5,082 bases of DNA from Acidobacteriota bacterium. GTDB taxonomy: Bacteria > Acidobacteriota > Terriglobia > Acidiferrales > UBA7541. Under the pieces are notes generated by a model, which did no database searches, was not told the DNA's origin, and was given only the letters and a program-made list of their open reading frames with translations. Made by a program: the position numbers and the translations under genes. Positions 1 through 5,082 of the stretch are shown here, one piece after another (position 1 is the stretch's first letter; each line of letters starts with the position of its first letter). The stretch spans positions 1 to 5,082 of the forward strand of contig QHYO01000391.1 in NCBI GenBank assembly GCA_003224135.1, in the 5' to 3' direction.

Positions 1-478
1 GCGAAATCTGCTGCGCGGATTTCCAGAGCGCGTGTATCCGGTCGGAAATTTGGAGTACTCAGCCTCCGGCTTGGTCTTTCTGACCAACGACGGCGACTGT
101 GCCGCTGCGATGTTGAAGAATTGGGGAAATATCGAGCAGGTCTATCACGTCAAAGTAAAAGGAATGTTAACTCGGCCCGATCTCGAGCGCTTGGGAAAGG
201 AAATTGGCGCGAAGATGCAAACGCTTCGTCAGCCGGATGCAACACGCGGCCACGCCGCGAACTACTGGTACGAAGTGCGGATGCGCAGCTCGAAAAAAGA
301 AGAGATGCGGAAGGTACTGTTCAAGGAAAAGCATCCGGTCGAAAAAGTGAAGCGCGTTGCATTGGGACCGCTCACAGTCGAAGGAATTCCGCGCGGACGT
401 TACCGGCTGCTTTCAACCAAAGAAGCGGATCTTTTGAAGAGCGAGCTGAAGGGCCGCAAAGAAAAAAAGAGCCACTGA
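1..478 (+). CDS. RsuA/RluB-family pseudouridine synthase homologue, 5' truncated by window edge, probably catalytically degenerate
   Basis: This is the C-terminal part of a protein of the family that isomerises specific uridines in rRNA to pseudouridine. The frame is open to the left edge (first codon at base 2, reading RNLLRGFPERVYPVGNLEY), so the GTG at 32 is internal and the true start, probably with an S4 domain, lies outside. The fold-defining signature YPVGxLxYxxxGLxxLTNDG is clear and the rest aligns almost without gaps to the neighbouring intact enzyme (WYEV, VEKxxRVxLG). Key residues differ: the catalytic Asp of GRLD is Glu (codon 53-55), the Arg before it is Asn, and the conserved EGRNRQIRRMF segment is SSKKEEMRKVL (287-319). 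The C-terminus is Lys-rich. The frame is intact with no stops or frameshift, so it looks maintained rather than decaying. It may bind rRNA without modifying it; that is inference. Family assignment is secure; loss of activity is likely but unproven. Confidence 0.85.
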   Translation, partial: RNLLRGFPERVYPVGNLEYSASGLVFLTNDGDCAAAMLKNWGNIEQVYHVKVKGMLTRPDLERLGKEIGAKMQTLRQPDATRGHAANYWYEVRMRSSKKEEMRKVLFKEKHPVEKVKRVALGPLTVEGIPRGRYRLLSTKEADLLKSELKGRKEKKSH

Positions 479-508
479 AGGTTCGTTTATCTGCTCTGTG
501 ACTCTGCC

Positions 509-513
509 GGGAG
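509..513 (+). promoter_or_regulatory. Ribosome binding site for the RluB-type gene
   Basis: GGGAG lies 10 bases before the ATG at 524, in the 45-bp gap after the preceding stop. It supports that ATG as the start, which also places the S4 domain at the very N-terminus as is normal for the family. Confidence 0.5.
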
Positions 514-523
514 TTTTCTTCTC

Positions 524-1267
524 ATGGCTGCGGAACGTTTGCAAAAAATTATGGCGGCAGCCGGAATTGCTTCGCGGCGCAAGGCGGAAGAAATCATCGC
601 CGCCGGTCGCGTGACCCTGAATGGAAAAGTCGTCACGGAGCAGGGCACCAAAGCCGATCCGGAAGTGGATCAGATTTCAGTGGATGGCCAACCGCTGAAA
701 CGCGCCGAGCGGCTCCTGTATTTCATGCTGAACAAGCCGAAGGGTTACGTGACTACGGTCAGCGATCCAGAGGGCCGTCCGACGGTGATGGAATTTGTTT
801 CGTATCGCAAGGAGCGCTTGTACCCCGTCGGTCGTCTCGATTATGCAAGTGAAGGTCTTCTCCTGATGACGAACGATGGAGAACTCGCTCAGAAACTCAC
901 GAAGGCCGGCTCGCATGTTCCCAAGACATATCTGGTAAAGATCAGTGGCCGCCCGGATGAAAAGGGCATCGACCGTTTGCGGCGGGGCATAACGATTACG
1001 CTCGAGGATGGCCAGCGCGTGAAGACTTCTCCCGCAAGAATTCGGCTGGTCGAGGACGCGCCAAATCCGTGGTACGAGGTTATTTTGATCGAGGGCCGCA
1101 ATCGCCAGATCCGGCGCATGTTTCAGCACGTCGGATTCCTGGTGGAAAAAATCCAACGCGTGCAACTGGGGTCGCTTAAGCTCGACGTGCCACCAGGAAA
1201 AATTCGCCCGCTGACGGTGCGGGAAGTGGCGCAACTAAAAGGCTTGGCTTCTGACAACAAGGAATGA
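524..1267 (+). CDS. rluB: 23S rRNA pseudouridine synthase, RluB type (S4 domain plus catalytic domain)
   Basis: Full-length 247-residue cytoplasmic RNA-modifying enzyme, the normal length for this family. Residues about 3-50 form an S4 RNA-binding domain (RLQKIMAAAGIASRRKAEE, then an AGRVTLNG turn). The catalytic domain follows: FMLNKPKGYVTT at 67-78 and the signature YPVGRLDYASEGLLLMTNDG at 100-119, with catalytic Asp106. EGRNRQIRRMF (190-200) is the conserved basic active-site motif, and its EGRN start is nearer RluB than RsuA, which has EGKYHQ. E. coli and Bacillus RluB modify one uridine in helix 90 of 23S rRNA near the peptidyl-transferase centre; applying that target here is inference, so the symbol denotes the type, not a proven site. 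It sits 45 bp after a degenerate homologue, and its TGA overlaps the first possible ATG of the peptidase gene, which indicates an operon. Confidence 0.93.
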   Translation: MAAERLQKIMAAAGIASRRKAEEIIAAGRVTLNGKVVTEQGTKADPEVDQISVDGQPLKRAERLLYFMLNKPKGYVTTVSDPEGRPTVMEFVSYRKERLYPVGRLDYASEGLLLMTNDGELAQKLTKAGSHVPKTYLVKISGRPDEKGIDRLRRGITITLEDGQRVKTSPARIRLVEDAPNPWYEVILIEGRNRQIRRMFQHVGFLVEKIQRVQLGSLKLDVPPGKIRPLTVREVAQLKGLASDNKE

Positions 1268-1270
1268 GGG
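1266..1270 (+). promoter_or_regulatory. Ribosome binding site that decides the peptidase start
   Basis: GAGGG lies 8 bases before the ATG at 1279. The alternative ATG at 1264 overlaps the upstream TGA, but its only purine-rich stretch (AAGGA, 1259-1263) touches the start codon, which is too close to work as a normal Shine-Dalgarno site. The 1279 start also gives a cleaner signal peptide. Confidence 0.5.
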
Positions 1271-1278
1271 CCCGAATC

Positions 1279-2898
1279 ATGAAGGAAAGGTTGAAGATCG
1301 CAGCAAAGGTTTTTCTGTGCCTCCTCGCGATTGCAGGGGTGGTGGCCGCGGCTCAGGACTGGAATGCTCGGGGCAGCGCGTGGTGGGCGCACATTCAATA
1401 CCTGGCGGACGACAGGCTTGCAGGTCGCGGCACGGGCACGGAAGGCTTTGCCACGGCCGCGTCGTACGTGACCGACCAATTTCAGAAGGCGGGACTACAA
1501 CCAGCCGGCGTTCATGGATACGTTCAGTCTGTTGAATTCAATGTTCTGCAGCTCGACGAAGCGAATTCTTCCGTGGTGCTCGTGCGCGACGGAAGGGCTG
1601 AAGCAATTCAGTTCGGTGAAGAAGGCTTCCTGATTCCAACCTCGAATTCGGCACTGGTCGAAGCGTCCGCGGTTTTTGTCGGTTATGGACTGAATATTCC
1701 GGAGGAAAAATACAACGACTTCGCCGGGCTGGATTTGAAAGGGAAGATCGTGGTGTGGGTAACTGGCGGACCTTCCTCGATGCCCACTTCCGTGAAAGCG
1801 CATTATCAATCCCAGGAAGAACGGCGGAGGAATCTCGCCTCCACGGGCGCCGTGGGCATGGTGGTGATTCCGAATCCGAAGGCGGAAGAAGTTCCGTGGT
1901 CGCGGTCTGCCGGAGCGCGATTTTCCCAGAGGATGGAATTGCAGAGTGTAGCAGGCGCTGCGCCAGCGCCAAACTTCACGATCATTGCGAATCCCGTTCA
2001 TGCGGATAAATTGTTTGTGGGCAGCGGGCACAAGTTCCAGGAAGTTGTGGACACACTCGGTTCAGAGAAACCGCTGCCGCGTTTTCCGTTGGCCGTGACG
2101 ATTCGCGCAAAGACCGGCGTGAAGCGTTCGGCGGCGCGTTCGGAAAATCTTGCAGGCGTATTGCCGGGCAGCGACGCAAAGTTAAAAGACGAATTTGTCG
2201 TTGTGAGCGCGCACCTCGATCATCTGGGAATCGGCGAACCGGTGAATGGCGACAAAATCTACAACGGTGCAATGGATGATGCGTCCGGAATCGCTTCCGT
2301 GATCGAGATTGCGCGAGCGATACGCGAATCGAACGCCAAACCGAAGCGATCCATTTTATTTCTGGCGGTGACCGCGGAAGAAAAAGGATTGCTCGGCTCG
2401 GAATATTTCGCTTCGCACCCCACAGTGAAGGGCACCATCGTCGCTGACTTGAATATGGACATGTACTTACCCCTGTTTCCTCTGAAATATCTGGAAGTGC
2501 AGGGTCTGGGCGAATCCACGCTTGGCGAAGATGTGATCGCAGTGGCGAAAGACGCAGGCGTCATCGTGCAGGCAGACAAACAGCCGGACCACGTCCGATT
2601 TATTCGCAGCGATCAGTACAGCTTTATCAAGAAGGGCGTGCCGTCGCTGGCGTTCAAATTTGGATGGCTCCCGGGAACGCCGGAAGAAAGGCAGTTCAAC
2701 GATTGGTACAAAGAGCGCTATCACGGAGTCAAAGATGACCTCACGCAACCCGTGGATGCTGCCGCTGCAGCTCAGTTCGATACAATCTTAGAAAAGTTGG
2801 CCCTACGTGTGGCTGACGCCGATACTCGGCCGGAATGGAAGTCCGACAGCTTCTTCAAACATTTCGAGACGAAGCAGCAAGCGGCCACCAAGAGATAG
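1279..2898 (+). CDS. Secreted M28-family zinc metallopeptidase with PA domain (aminopeptidase-like)
   Basis: Predicted exported di-zinc exopeptidase, 539 residues from the chosen start (544 from the alternative ATG at 1264). It begins with a signal peptide: basic MKERLK, a hydrophobic core FLCLLAIAGVVAAA, and likely cleavage near residue 25; the Cys at 14 is not in a lipobox. A PA domain, often an insert in this family, spans about 125-240 (VFVGYGLNIPEEKYNDFAGLDLKGKIVV segment and STGAVGMVVI). The M28 catalytic domain follows, and every expected element is visible: SAHLDHLG (His312), NGAMDDASG (Asp333-Asp334), TAEEKGLLGSEYF (catalytic Glu367 and ligand Glu368), LNMDM (Asp394), and YHGVKDDL (His482). 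Members release amino acids from peptide N-termini; the substrate cannot be read from sequence. It is translationally linked to the pseudouridine synthase gene, but no functional link is evident. Family call is firm; the exact start is less sure. Confidence 0.93.
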   Translation: MKERLKIAAKVFLCLLAIAGVVAAAQDWNARGSAWWAHIQYLADDRLAGRGTGTEGFATAASYVTDQFQKAGLQPAGVHGYVQSVEFNVLQLDEANSSVVLVRDGRAEAIQFGEEGFLIPTSNSALVEASAVFVGYGLNIPEEKYNDFAGLDLKGKIVVWVTGGPSSMPTSVKAHYQSQEERRRNLASTGAVGMVVIPNPKAEEVPWSRSAGARFSQRMELQSVAGAAPAPNFTIIANPVHADKLFVGSGHKFQEVVDTLGSEKPLPRFPLAVTIRAKTGVKRSAARSENLAGVLPGSDAKLKDEFVVVSAHLDHLGIGEPVNGDKIYNGAMDDASGIASVIEIARAIRESNAKPKRSILFLAVTAEEKGLLGSEYFASHPTVKGTIVADLNMDMYLPLFPLKYLEVQGLGESTLGEDVIAVAKDAGVIVQADKQPDHVRFIRSDQYSFIKKGVPSLAFKFGWLPGTPEERQFNDWYKERYHGVKDDLTQPVDAAAAAQFDTILEKLALRVADADTRPEWKSDSFFKHFETKQQAATKR

Positions 2899-2965
2899 GA
2901 TCGTCGAGTAGGATTACCGAAAAAATGTGCGCCAGCGAAAGAATTGGAGCCTTTCTGCAGGTCTC

Positions 2966-2994
2966 CGCGCTGATTCTGTCAACGCGCTGATTCT
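2966..2994 (+). repeat. Pair of 12-bp direct repeats upstream of the cassette promoter
   Basis: CGCGCTGATTCT occurs at 2966-2977 and again at 2983-2994, start-to-start 17 bp. The second copy ends on the first base of the -35 hexamer. GTCAA at 2978-2982 and TTGAC at 2994-2998 also form a short inverted repeat across the second copy. Perfect 12-bp repetition in a short non-coding stretch beside a promoter suggests a regulator binding site or a small tandem duplication; sequence alone does not separate these. Confidence 0.6.
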
Positions 2995-3022
2995 TGACTT
3001 GGGCGCGTGAGTGGCCTAGTAT
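2994..3022 (+). promoter_or_regulatory. Sigma-70-like promoter for the small-protein/STAS cassette
   Basis: TTGACT (2994-2999) and TAGTAT (3017-3022) match the -35 and -10 consensus at five of six and four of six positions, with an ideal 17-bp spacer. Transcription would begin near 3029, giving a leader of about 25 nt before the ATG at 3055. It lies in the 156-bp non-coding gap after the peptidase gene, where a new transcription unit is expected. Confidence 0.6.
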
Positions 3023-3041
3023 CCGGCACATTCCAATGCGC

Positions 3042-3047
3042 GAGGGG
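3042..3047 (+). promoter_or_regulatory. Ribosome binding site for the 100-residue protein
   Basis: GAGGGG lies 7 bases before the ATG at 3055. Together with the promoter, whose -10 element lies downstream of the in-frame GTG at 3007, it fixes the start at 3055. Confidence 0.55.
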
Positions 3048-3054
3048 CCAGCGG

Positions 3055-3357
3055 ATGAGCGAGTGGGTTTACCTGCAAGGAGATCCTTCCGAGCTGCTTA
3101 CTCAATACCATCATTTTTCCATGGTGAAGCGCCAGGGTTCCGCCGACGTGAGGTTTGCGATTACGGTGAGAGAATTCGCAGTGCCGCCGCCCGGCCAGCG
3201 GGTGCGGTTTTACGCCGAAGCGGACAAACCTGTGAACCAAAAGACCGCGTCGTTTGTACCGTGTGGCTGGGGCAGCTCGATTTTTGCGGCGCTGGGAGAT
3301 TGCGTGCGCCTTATCCGGCAGTTTCCATTTGAGGGAGAGGAAGGCGCCGGGTCATGA
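3055..3357 (+). CDS. Conserved-looking hypothetical protein, 100 residues, first gene of STAS cassette
   Basis: I do not recognise a named family. The protein is small, has no signal peptide or membrane segment, and should be cytoplasmic. Its middle alternates hydrophobic and polar residues like beta strands (DVRFAITVREFAVPPPGQ, then VRFYAEAD). The C-terminal third contains FVPCGWGSSIFAALGDCVRLI, with two cysteines (Cys72 and Cys86) and a likely amphipathic helix; the tail is acidic and glycine-rich. The ATG at 3055 is chosen over an in-frame GTG at 3007 because it has a good ribosome site and the GTG lies upstream of the predicted transcription start. The TGA overlaps the ATG of the first STAS gene (ATGA at 3354-3357), so the two products are probably made in linked amounts. 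That suggests, but does not show, that they work together. Codon use resembles its neighbours. Confidence 0.75.
   Translation: MSEWVYLQGDPSELLTQYHHFSMVKRQGSADVRFAITVREFAVPPPGQRVRFYAEADKPVNQKTASFVPCGWGSSIFAALGDCVRLIRQFPFEGEEGAGS
3337..3344 (+). promoter_or_regulatory. Ribosome binding site for the first STAS gene
   Basis: GAGGAAGG, within a longer purine run starting at 3331, ends 9 bases before the ATG at 3354. It lies inside the upstream coding region, consistent with reinitiation at the ATGA overlap. Confidence 0.5.
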
Positions 3358-3722
3358 TTCTGCAATTTACGAAACGCCAGATCGAGCCGGGAATGACTTC
3401 GCTCGAAATCAGAGGCAGCATACACTGCGGACCGGAATGTGCGCGTCTGGAGCGGCAAGTAGAAGAGTTGATTGGCATCAGCGAAACTCGCGTGATTCTG
3501 GACATGGCGGGTGTTACGCACATGGACAGCGCGGCGATTGGTTCGCTGGTGCGATGCCTGGTGAAACTGAAGAAGGCTGGCGGTGGACTGCGAATGGCGT
3601 GCGCGCAACCGATGGTGGATTACTGCCTGAAAATTACCAAGCTGGACAAAATGCTTCCGAACTATGGCAGCGTAGGCGAAGCCGCCATGGGATTTTCCGC
3701 CGCCGGCACGGCGCAGGCGTAA
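3354..3722 (+). CDS. STAS-domain protein, anti-sigma-factor-antagonist-like (copy 1)
   Basis: Single-domain STAS protein of 122 residues, the size of SpoIIAA/RsbV-type regulators, which bind an anti-sigma kinase and are switched off by its phosphorylation. Visible elements are an N-terminal beta region (LQFTKRQIEPGMTSLEIRGSI), strand TRVILDMAGV (45-54), the motif MDSAAIGSLV (57-66) at the place of the usual DSSGLG phospho-acceptor loop, helix VRCLVKLKKAG, and strand GLRMACA. The Ser after Asp is kept (Ser59), but the next Ser/Thr and the Gly are both Ala, so phosphorylation competence is uncertain. HCGPEC (24-29) replaces the usual segment after the first Gly, and Cys25, Cys29, Cys68 and Cys83 all recur in the next gene. 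It is translationally coupled to the upstream small protein. No partner kinase or phosphatase gene is in the window. STAS fold is secure; sigma-factor regulation is inferred from family. Confidence 0.88.
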   Translation: MILQFTKRQIEPGMTSLEIRGSIHCGPECARLERQVEELIGISETRVILDMAGVTHMDSAAIGSLVRCLVKLKKAGGGLRMACAQPMVDYCLKITKLDKMLPNYGSVGEAAMGFSAAGTAQA

Positions 3723-3725
3723 GGA
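3721..3725 (+). promoter_or_regulatory. Ribosome binding site for the second STAS gene
   Basis: AAGGA overlaps the upstream TAA stop and lies 6 bases before the ATG at 3732, supporting that start and continued translation of the cassette. Confidence 0.5.
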
Positions 3726-3731
3726 ACAAGC

Positions 3732-4091
3732 ATGCCCTTGACACTGCAATTCACGAGACGCGAGATTGAACCCGGCATGACCGCGCTGGCGATCACCGGC
3801 AGCATTCACTGCGGTCCGGAGTGCGCCCAATTGGAGAGCGAAGTCGACAAGCTTATCGAGGAAAAGCAGACGCGAGTAATTTTGGATCTGACCGCGGTGA
3901 CGACGATGGACAGCGCCGCTATCGGCGCCGTGGTTCGTTGTTTTAGAAAATTGAAAGGCCTTGGCGGAGATCTGCGTTTGGCTTGCGCGCGGCCGGTGAT
4001 TGCACGCAGCCTGGAACAGACAAAAGTCAACAAGATCGTGCGAACGTATTTGACGACGGCAGAAGCAGCCCGCGATTTTGCCCACCAGTAA
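3732..4091 (+). CDS. STAS-domain protein, anti-sigma-factor-antagonist-like (copy 2, tandem paralogue)
   Basis: A 119-residue single STAS domain, the tandem duplicate of the preceding gene: about 66 of 115 aligned residues are identical by hand count, with no internal gap. Fully shared blocks are GSIHCGPECA (23-32), TRVILD (47-52), MDSAAIG (59-65, Ser61 at the phospho-acceptor loop) and LRxACA (81-86). Cys27, Cys31, Cys70 and Cys85 align with the four cysteines of copy 1. Divergence is concentrated in the surface helices, especially residues 88-119, which suggests that the copies keep one core but meet different partners; that part is inference. The gap from copy 1 is only 9 bp. It is the last gene of the cassette, ending 33 bp from the stop of a convergent gene. 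The role is probably protein-protein signalling in the cytoplasm, as for SpoIIAA-like proteins, with the same doubt over phosphorylation. Confidence 0.88.
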   Translation: MPLTLQFTRREIEPGMTALAITGSIHCGPECAQLESEVDKLIEEKQTRVILDLTAVTTMDSAAIGAVVRCFRKLKGLGGDLRLACARPVIARSLEQTKVNKIVRTYLTTAEAARDFAHQ

Positions 4092-4105
4092 TCCAGAACA
4101 AAATA

Positions 4106-4126
4106 CAATTTCGAAAGTTGATTTTC
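4106..4126. terminator. Weak AT-rich hairpin between convergent genes, possible terminator
   Basis: CAATTT-CGA-AAGTTG (4106-4120) can fold as a six-pair stem with one G-U pair. It is followed by ATTTTC on the + strand and preceded by an A-rich run that would supply U residues for the other strand. The position, in the 33-bp gap between two converging stop codons, is right for a shared terminator, but the stem is short and AT-rich, so this is tentative. Confidence 0.3.
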
Positions 4127-5082
4127 AGCGAGGTGGAACAGGGAAGAGCAGCAGATTGCGCTTGCCTGGCGGGATGACTCCGAGCATGCGGCCATCTGGA
4201 GAAATTGCGAAATCACGAAATGTCAAACTGTGGAGAATGGGAATTGGATCGGGCTGGACCACGGGAATCGGATCGGTATGCGTCGCAGGCACACTTGCAA
4301 CCTGTGGCAGCGGAATCCAGACGAGGTCGCCGGATTTGCGTTCGGGTGAACGCTTGATTAAGAGATAGGACTCGTCCCCCGACCATTGAACGGCTCCGAG
4401 CCCGATACGGACTCGCGCAAGCCGGTTCGGATGTTCGAGATCGCGTATTTCCAGTACTTCCTTATCGATGAAATAAGCAACATGTTTCCCCGAAGGTGAG
4501 ACCGATAAACCAGTTTCATATCCATCGAGCGTGGCGAGTTCTTTGTCGTCTTGCGCGAGAAGTTCCAGACGTTGAAGACGCGGAGGACCGGAAAGGTTGC
4601 GGTCGCGTTCGATGGCGATCGTTGAATTTGTATGTGGAATGGGAGCTGACGCGACGAAGGTGCGGCCCTCGAATGCCGGGCCCGCGGGCCCCGTCCTTAT
4701 GTTTGCGTACCGGAACGAAAAAAGAAGATTTGGCTTCACTGCCTCACTGAGGTACACAATCGTTGTGTTGTCCTTCAGCCAGGTCGCGTCTTTTGCGTCG
4801 TGAATCACCGCGTTGTCGCCGCTCAGCTTGATTTCTCGGCCCGATTCGTCAAGAACCAGTGTCATTCGCTCGTCTTGCTGGTGGCTGGATTCGTCCATGA
4901 TGGTGCTGGTGAGAAGTTGCACAAGAACCATACGGCCATTGGGCGAGAAAGAAAACCCTTCGACAAGATAAGTGAACGGTGGAGTAGTTGGTCTGTCTTT
5001 ATCTGCCTTGTCTTTTTTTCCCTTCTTGCCTTTTTCATTCTCGTCATCCGAGGACCGGTCGCTTTCCCTGGGAGCGATCGGA
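4125..5082 (-). CDS. Beta-propeller (PD40/TolB-like) protein, N-terminus beyond window
   Basis: The stop is at 4125-4127, and the frame stays open to the right edge, so at least 318 residues are visible and the start is not; the ATG at 4931 is internal. Blade-type motifs recur in reading order: FSPNGRMVLV (around 4920-4949), a WLKDNTTIVYL strand pair, SVSPSGKHVAYF, VQWSGDESYLLI and AISPDGRMLGV. The SPxG and W-x-x-(D/G)-x motifs are typical of WD40-like PD40 blades, which form protein-binding or scaffold propellers, often periplasmic or attached to peptidases. No catalytic domain follows; the protein ends in a short strand and PVPPR. Near the edge is a very charged low-complexity linker (ENEKGKKGKKDKADKD, within 4992-5048), and a Pro-rich VPATHTDPIPVVQPDPIPI stretch interrupts the last blades. 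It is transcribed toward the STAS cassette. The propeller call is by motif; function and location are unknown. Confidence 0.75.
   Translation of the reverse strand, partial: PIAPRESDRSSDDENEKGKKGKKDKADKDRPTTPPFTYLVEGFSFSPNGRMVLVQLLTSTIMDESSHQQDERMTLVLDESGREIKLSGDNAVIHDAKDATWLKDNTTIVYLSEAVKPNLLFSFRYANIRTGPAGPAFEGRTFVASAPIPHTNSTIAIERDRNLSGPPRLQRLELLAQDDKELATLDGYETGLSVSPSGKHVAYFIDKEVLEIRDLEHPNRLARVRIGLGAVQWSGDESYLLIKRSPERKSGDLVWIPLPQVASVPATHTDPIPVVQPDPIPILHSLTFRDFAISPDGRMLGVIPPGKRNLLLFPVPPR

Noticed and set aside
121..501. Alternative + frame over the first pseudouridine synthase homologue
   Set aside because: The other frame matches the family through its whole length; this one is Arg/Ser-rich with no family features.
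677..1234. Antisense open frame (185 codons) across the RluB-type gene
   Set aside because: It is fully covered by a strongly supported gene on the other strand and shows no recognisable motif.
2614..2634. Possible loss of a zinc ligand in the M28 peptidase (SDQYSF where some members have SDH)
   Set aside because: The final His ligand in this family is supplied by the later YHxxxDD motif, which is present as YHGVKDDL, so the metal site appears complete.
2942..2966. GGAG...CTCC imperfect palindrome after the peptidase gene as a terminator
   Set aside because: The stem is interrupted by mismatches and no T-run follows, so it does not qualify as an intrinsic terminator.
3007..3054. GTG at 3007 as an earlier start for the 100-residue protein
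   Set aside because: It lies upstream of the predicted -10 element and transcription start and has no ribosome site, whereas the ATG at 3055 has GAGGGG at ideal spacing.
3210..4085. Long antisense open frame (291 codons) opposite the STAS genes
   Set aside because: It is a mirror of the coding strand in GC-rich DNA. Its apparent internal repeat is just the STAS duplication read backwards, its composition is rich in His, Arg and Ser as in shadow frames, and it has no domain signature.
4078..4368. Short + strand open frame after the second STAS gene
   Set aside because: It overlaps both the end of the STAS gene and the propeller gene on the opposite strand, and has no family features.

Overview
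The window looks like ordinary chromosome from a moderately GC-rich, free-living bacterium. Gene style suggests the Acidobacteriota: a secreted PA-domain M28 peptidase, PD40-type beta-propeller proteins and multiple small STAS proteins. This assignment is an inference from gene content and codon style; there is no rRNA or marker gene to prove it. No tRNA, rRNA, CRISPR array, insertion sequence or phage gene was seen.

Left block (1-2898, + strand) is probably one transcription unit. It opens with the 3' part of a gene for an RsuA/RluB-family pseudouridine synthase homologue whose active-site motifs are eroded (catalytic Asp replaced by Glu, EGRNRQIRRM-type motif lost). Next, 45 bp downstream, is an intact S4-domain pseudouridine synthase of RluB type with every motif canonical. 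Its stop codon overlaps an ATG of the third gene, a secreted M28 metallopeptidase with a PA domain and a complete set of zinc ligands.

Middle block (about 2966-4091, + strand) is a compact three-gene cassette behind its own promoter. A 12-bp direct repeat sits immediately upstream of a good sigma-70-like promoter (TTGACT, 17 bp, TAGTAT). The promoter drives an unrecognised 100-residue protein, which overlaps by ATGA a STAS-domain protein, which is followed 9 bp later by a paralogous STAS-domain protein. The two STAS proteins are about 57% identical by hand count. They share an unusual HCGPEC segment and four aligned cysteines, and a modified phospho-acceptor motif (DSAAIG rather than DSSGLG). 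No anti-sigma kinase, phosphatase or sigma factor lies in the cassette, which ends against a convergent gene.

Right block (4125-5082, - strand) holds the C-terminal part of a beta-propeller (PD40/TolB-like) protein that runs off the window, with a Lys/Asp/Glu-rich linker near the edge. A weak AT-rich hairpin lies in the 33-bp gap between the convergent genes.

The most interesting items are the side-by-side active and apparently inactive pseudouridine synthases, and the small-protein plus twin cysteine-bearing STAS cassette.
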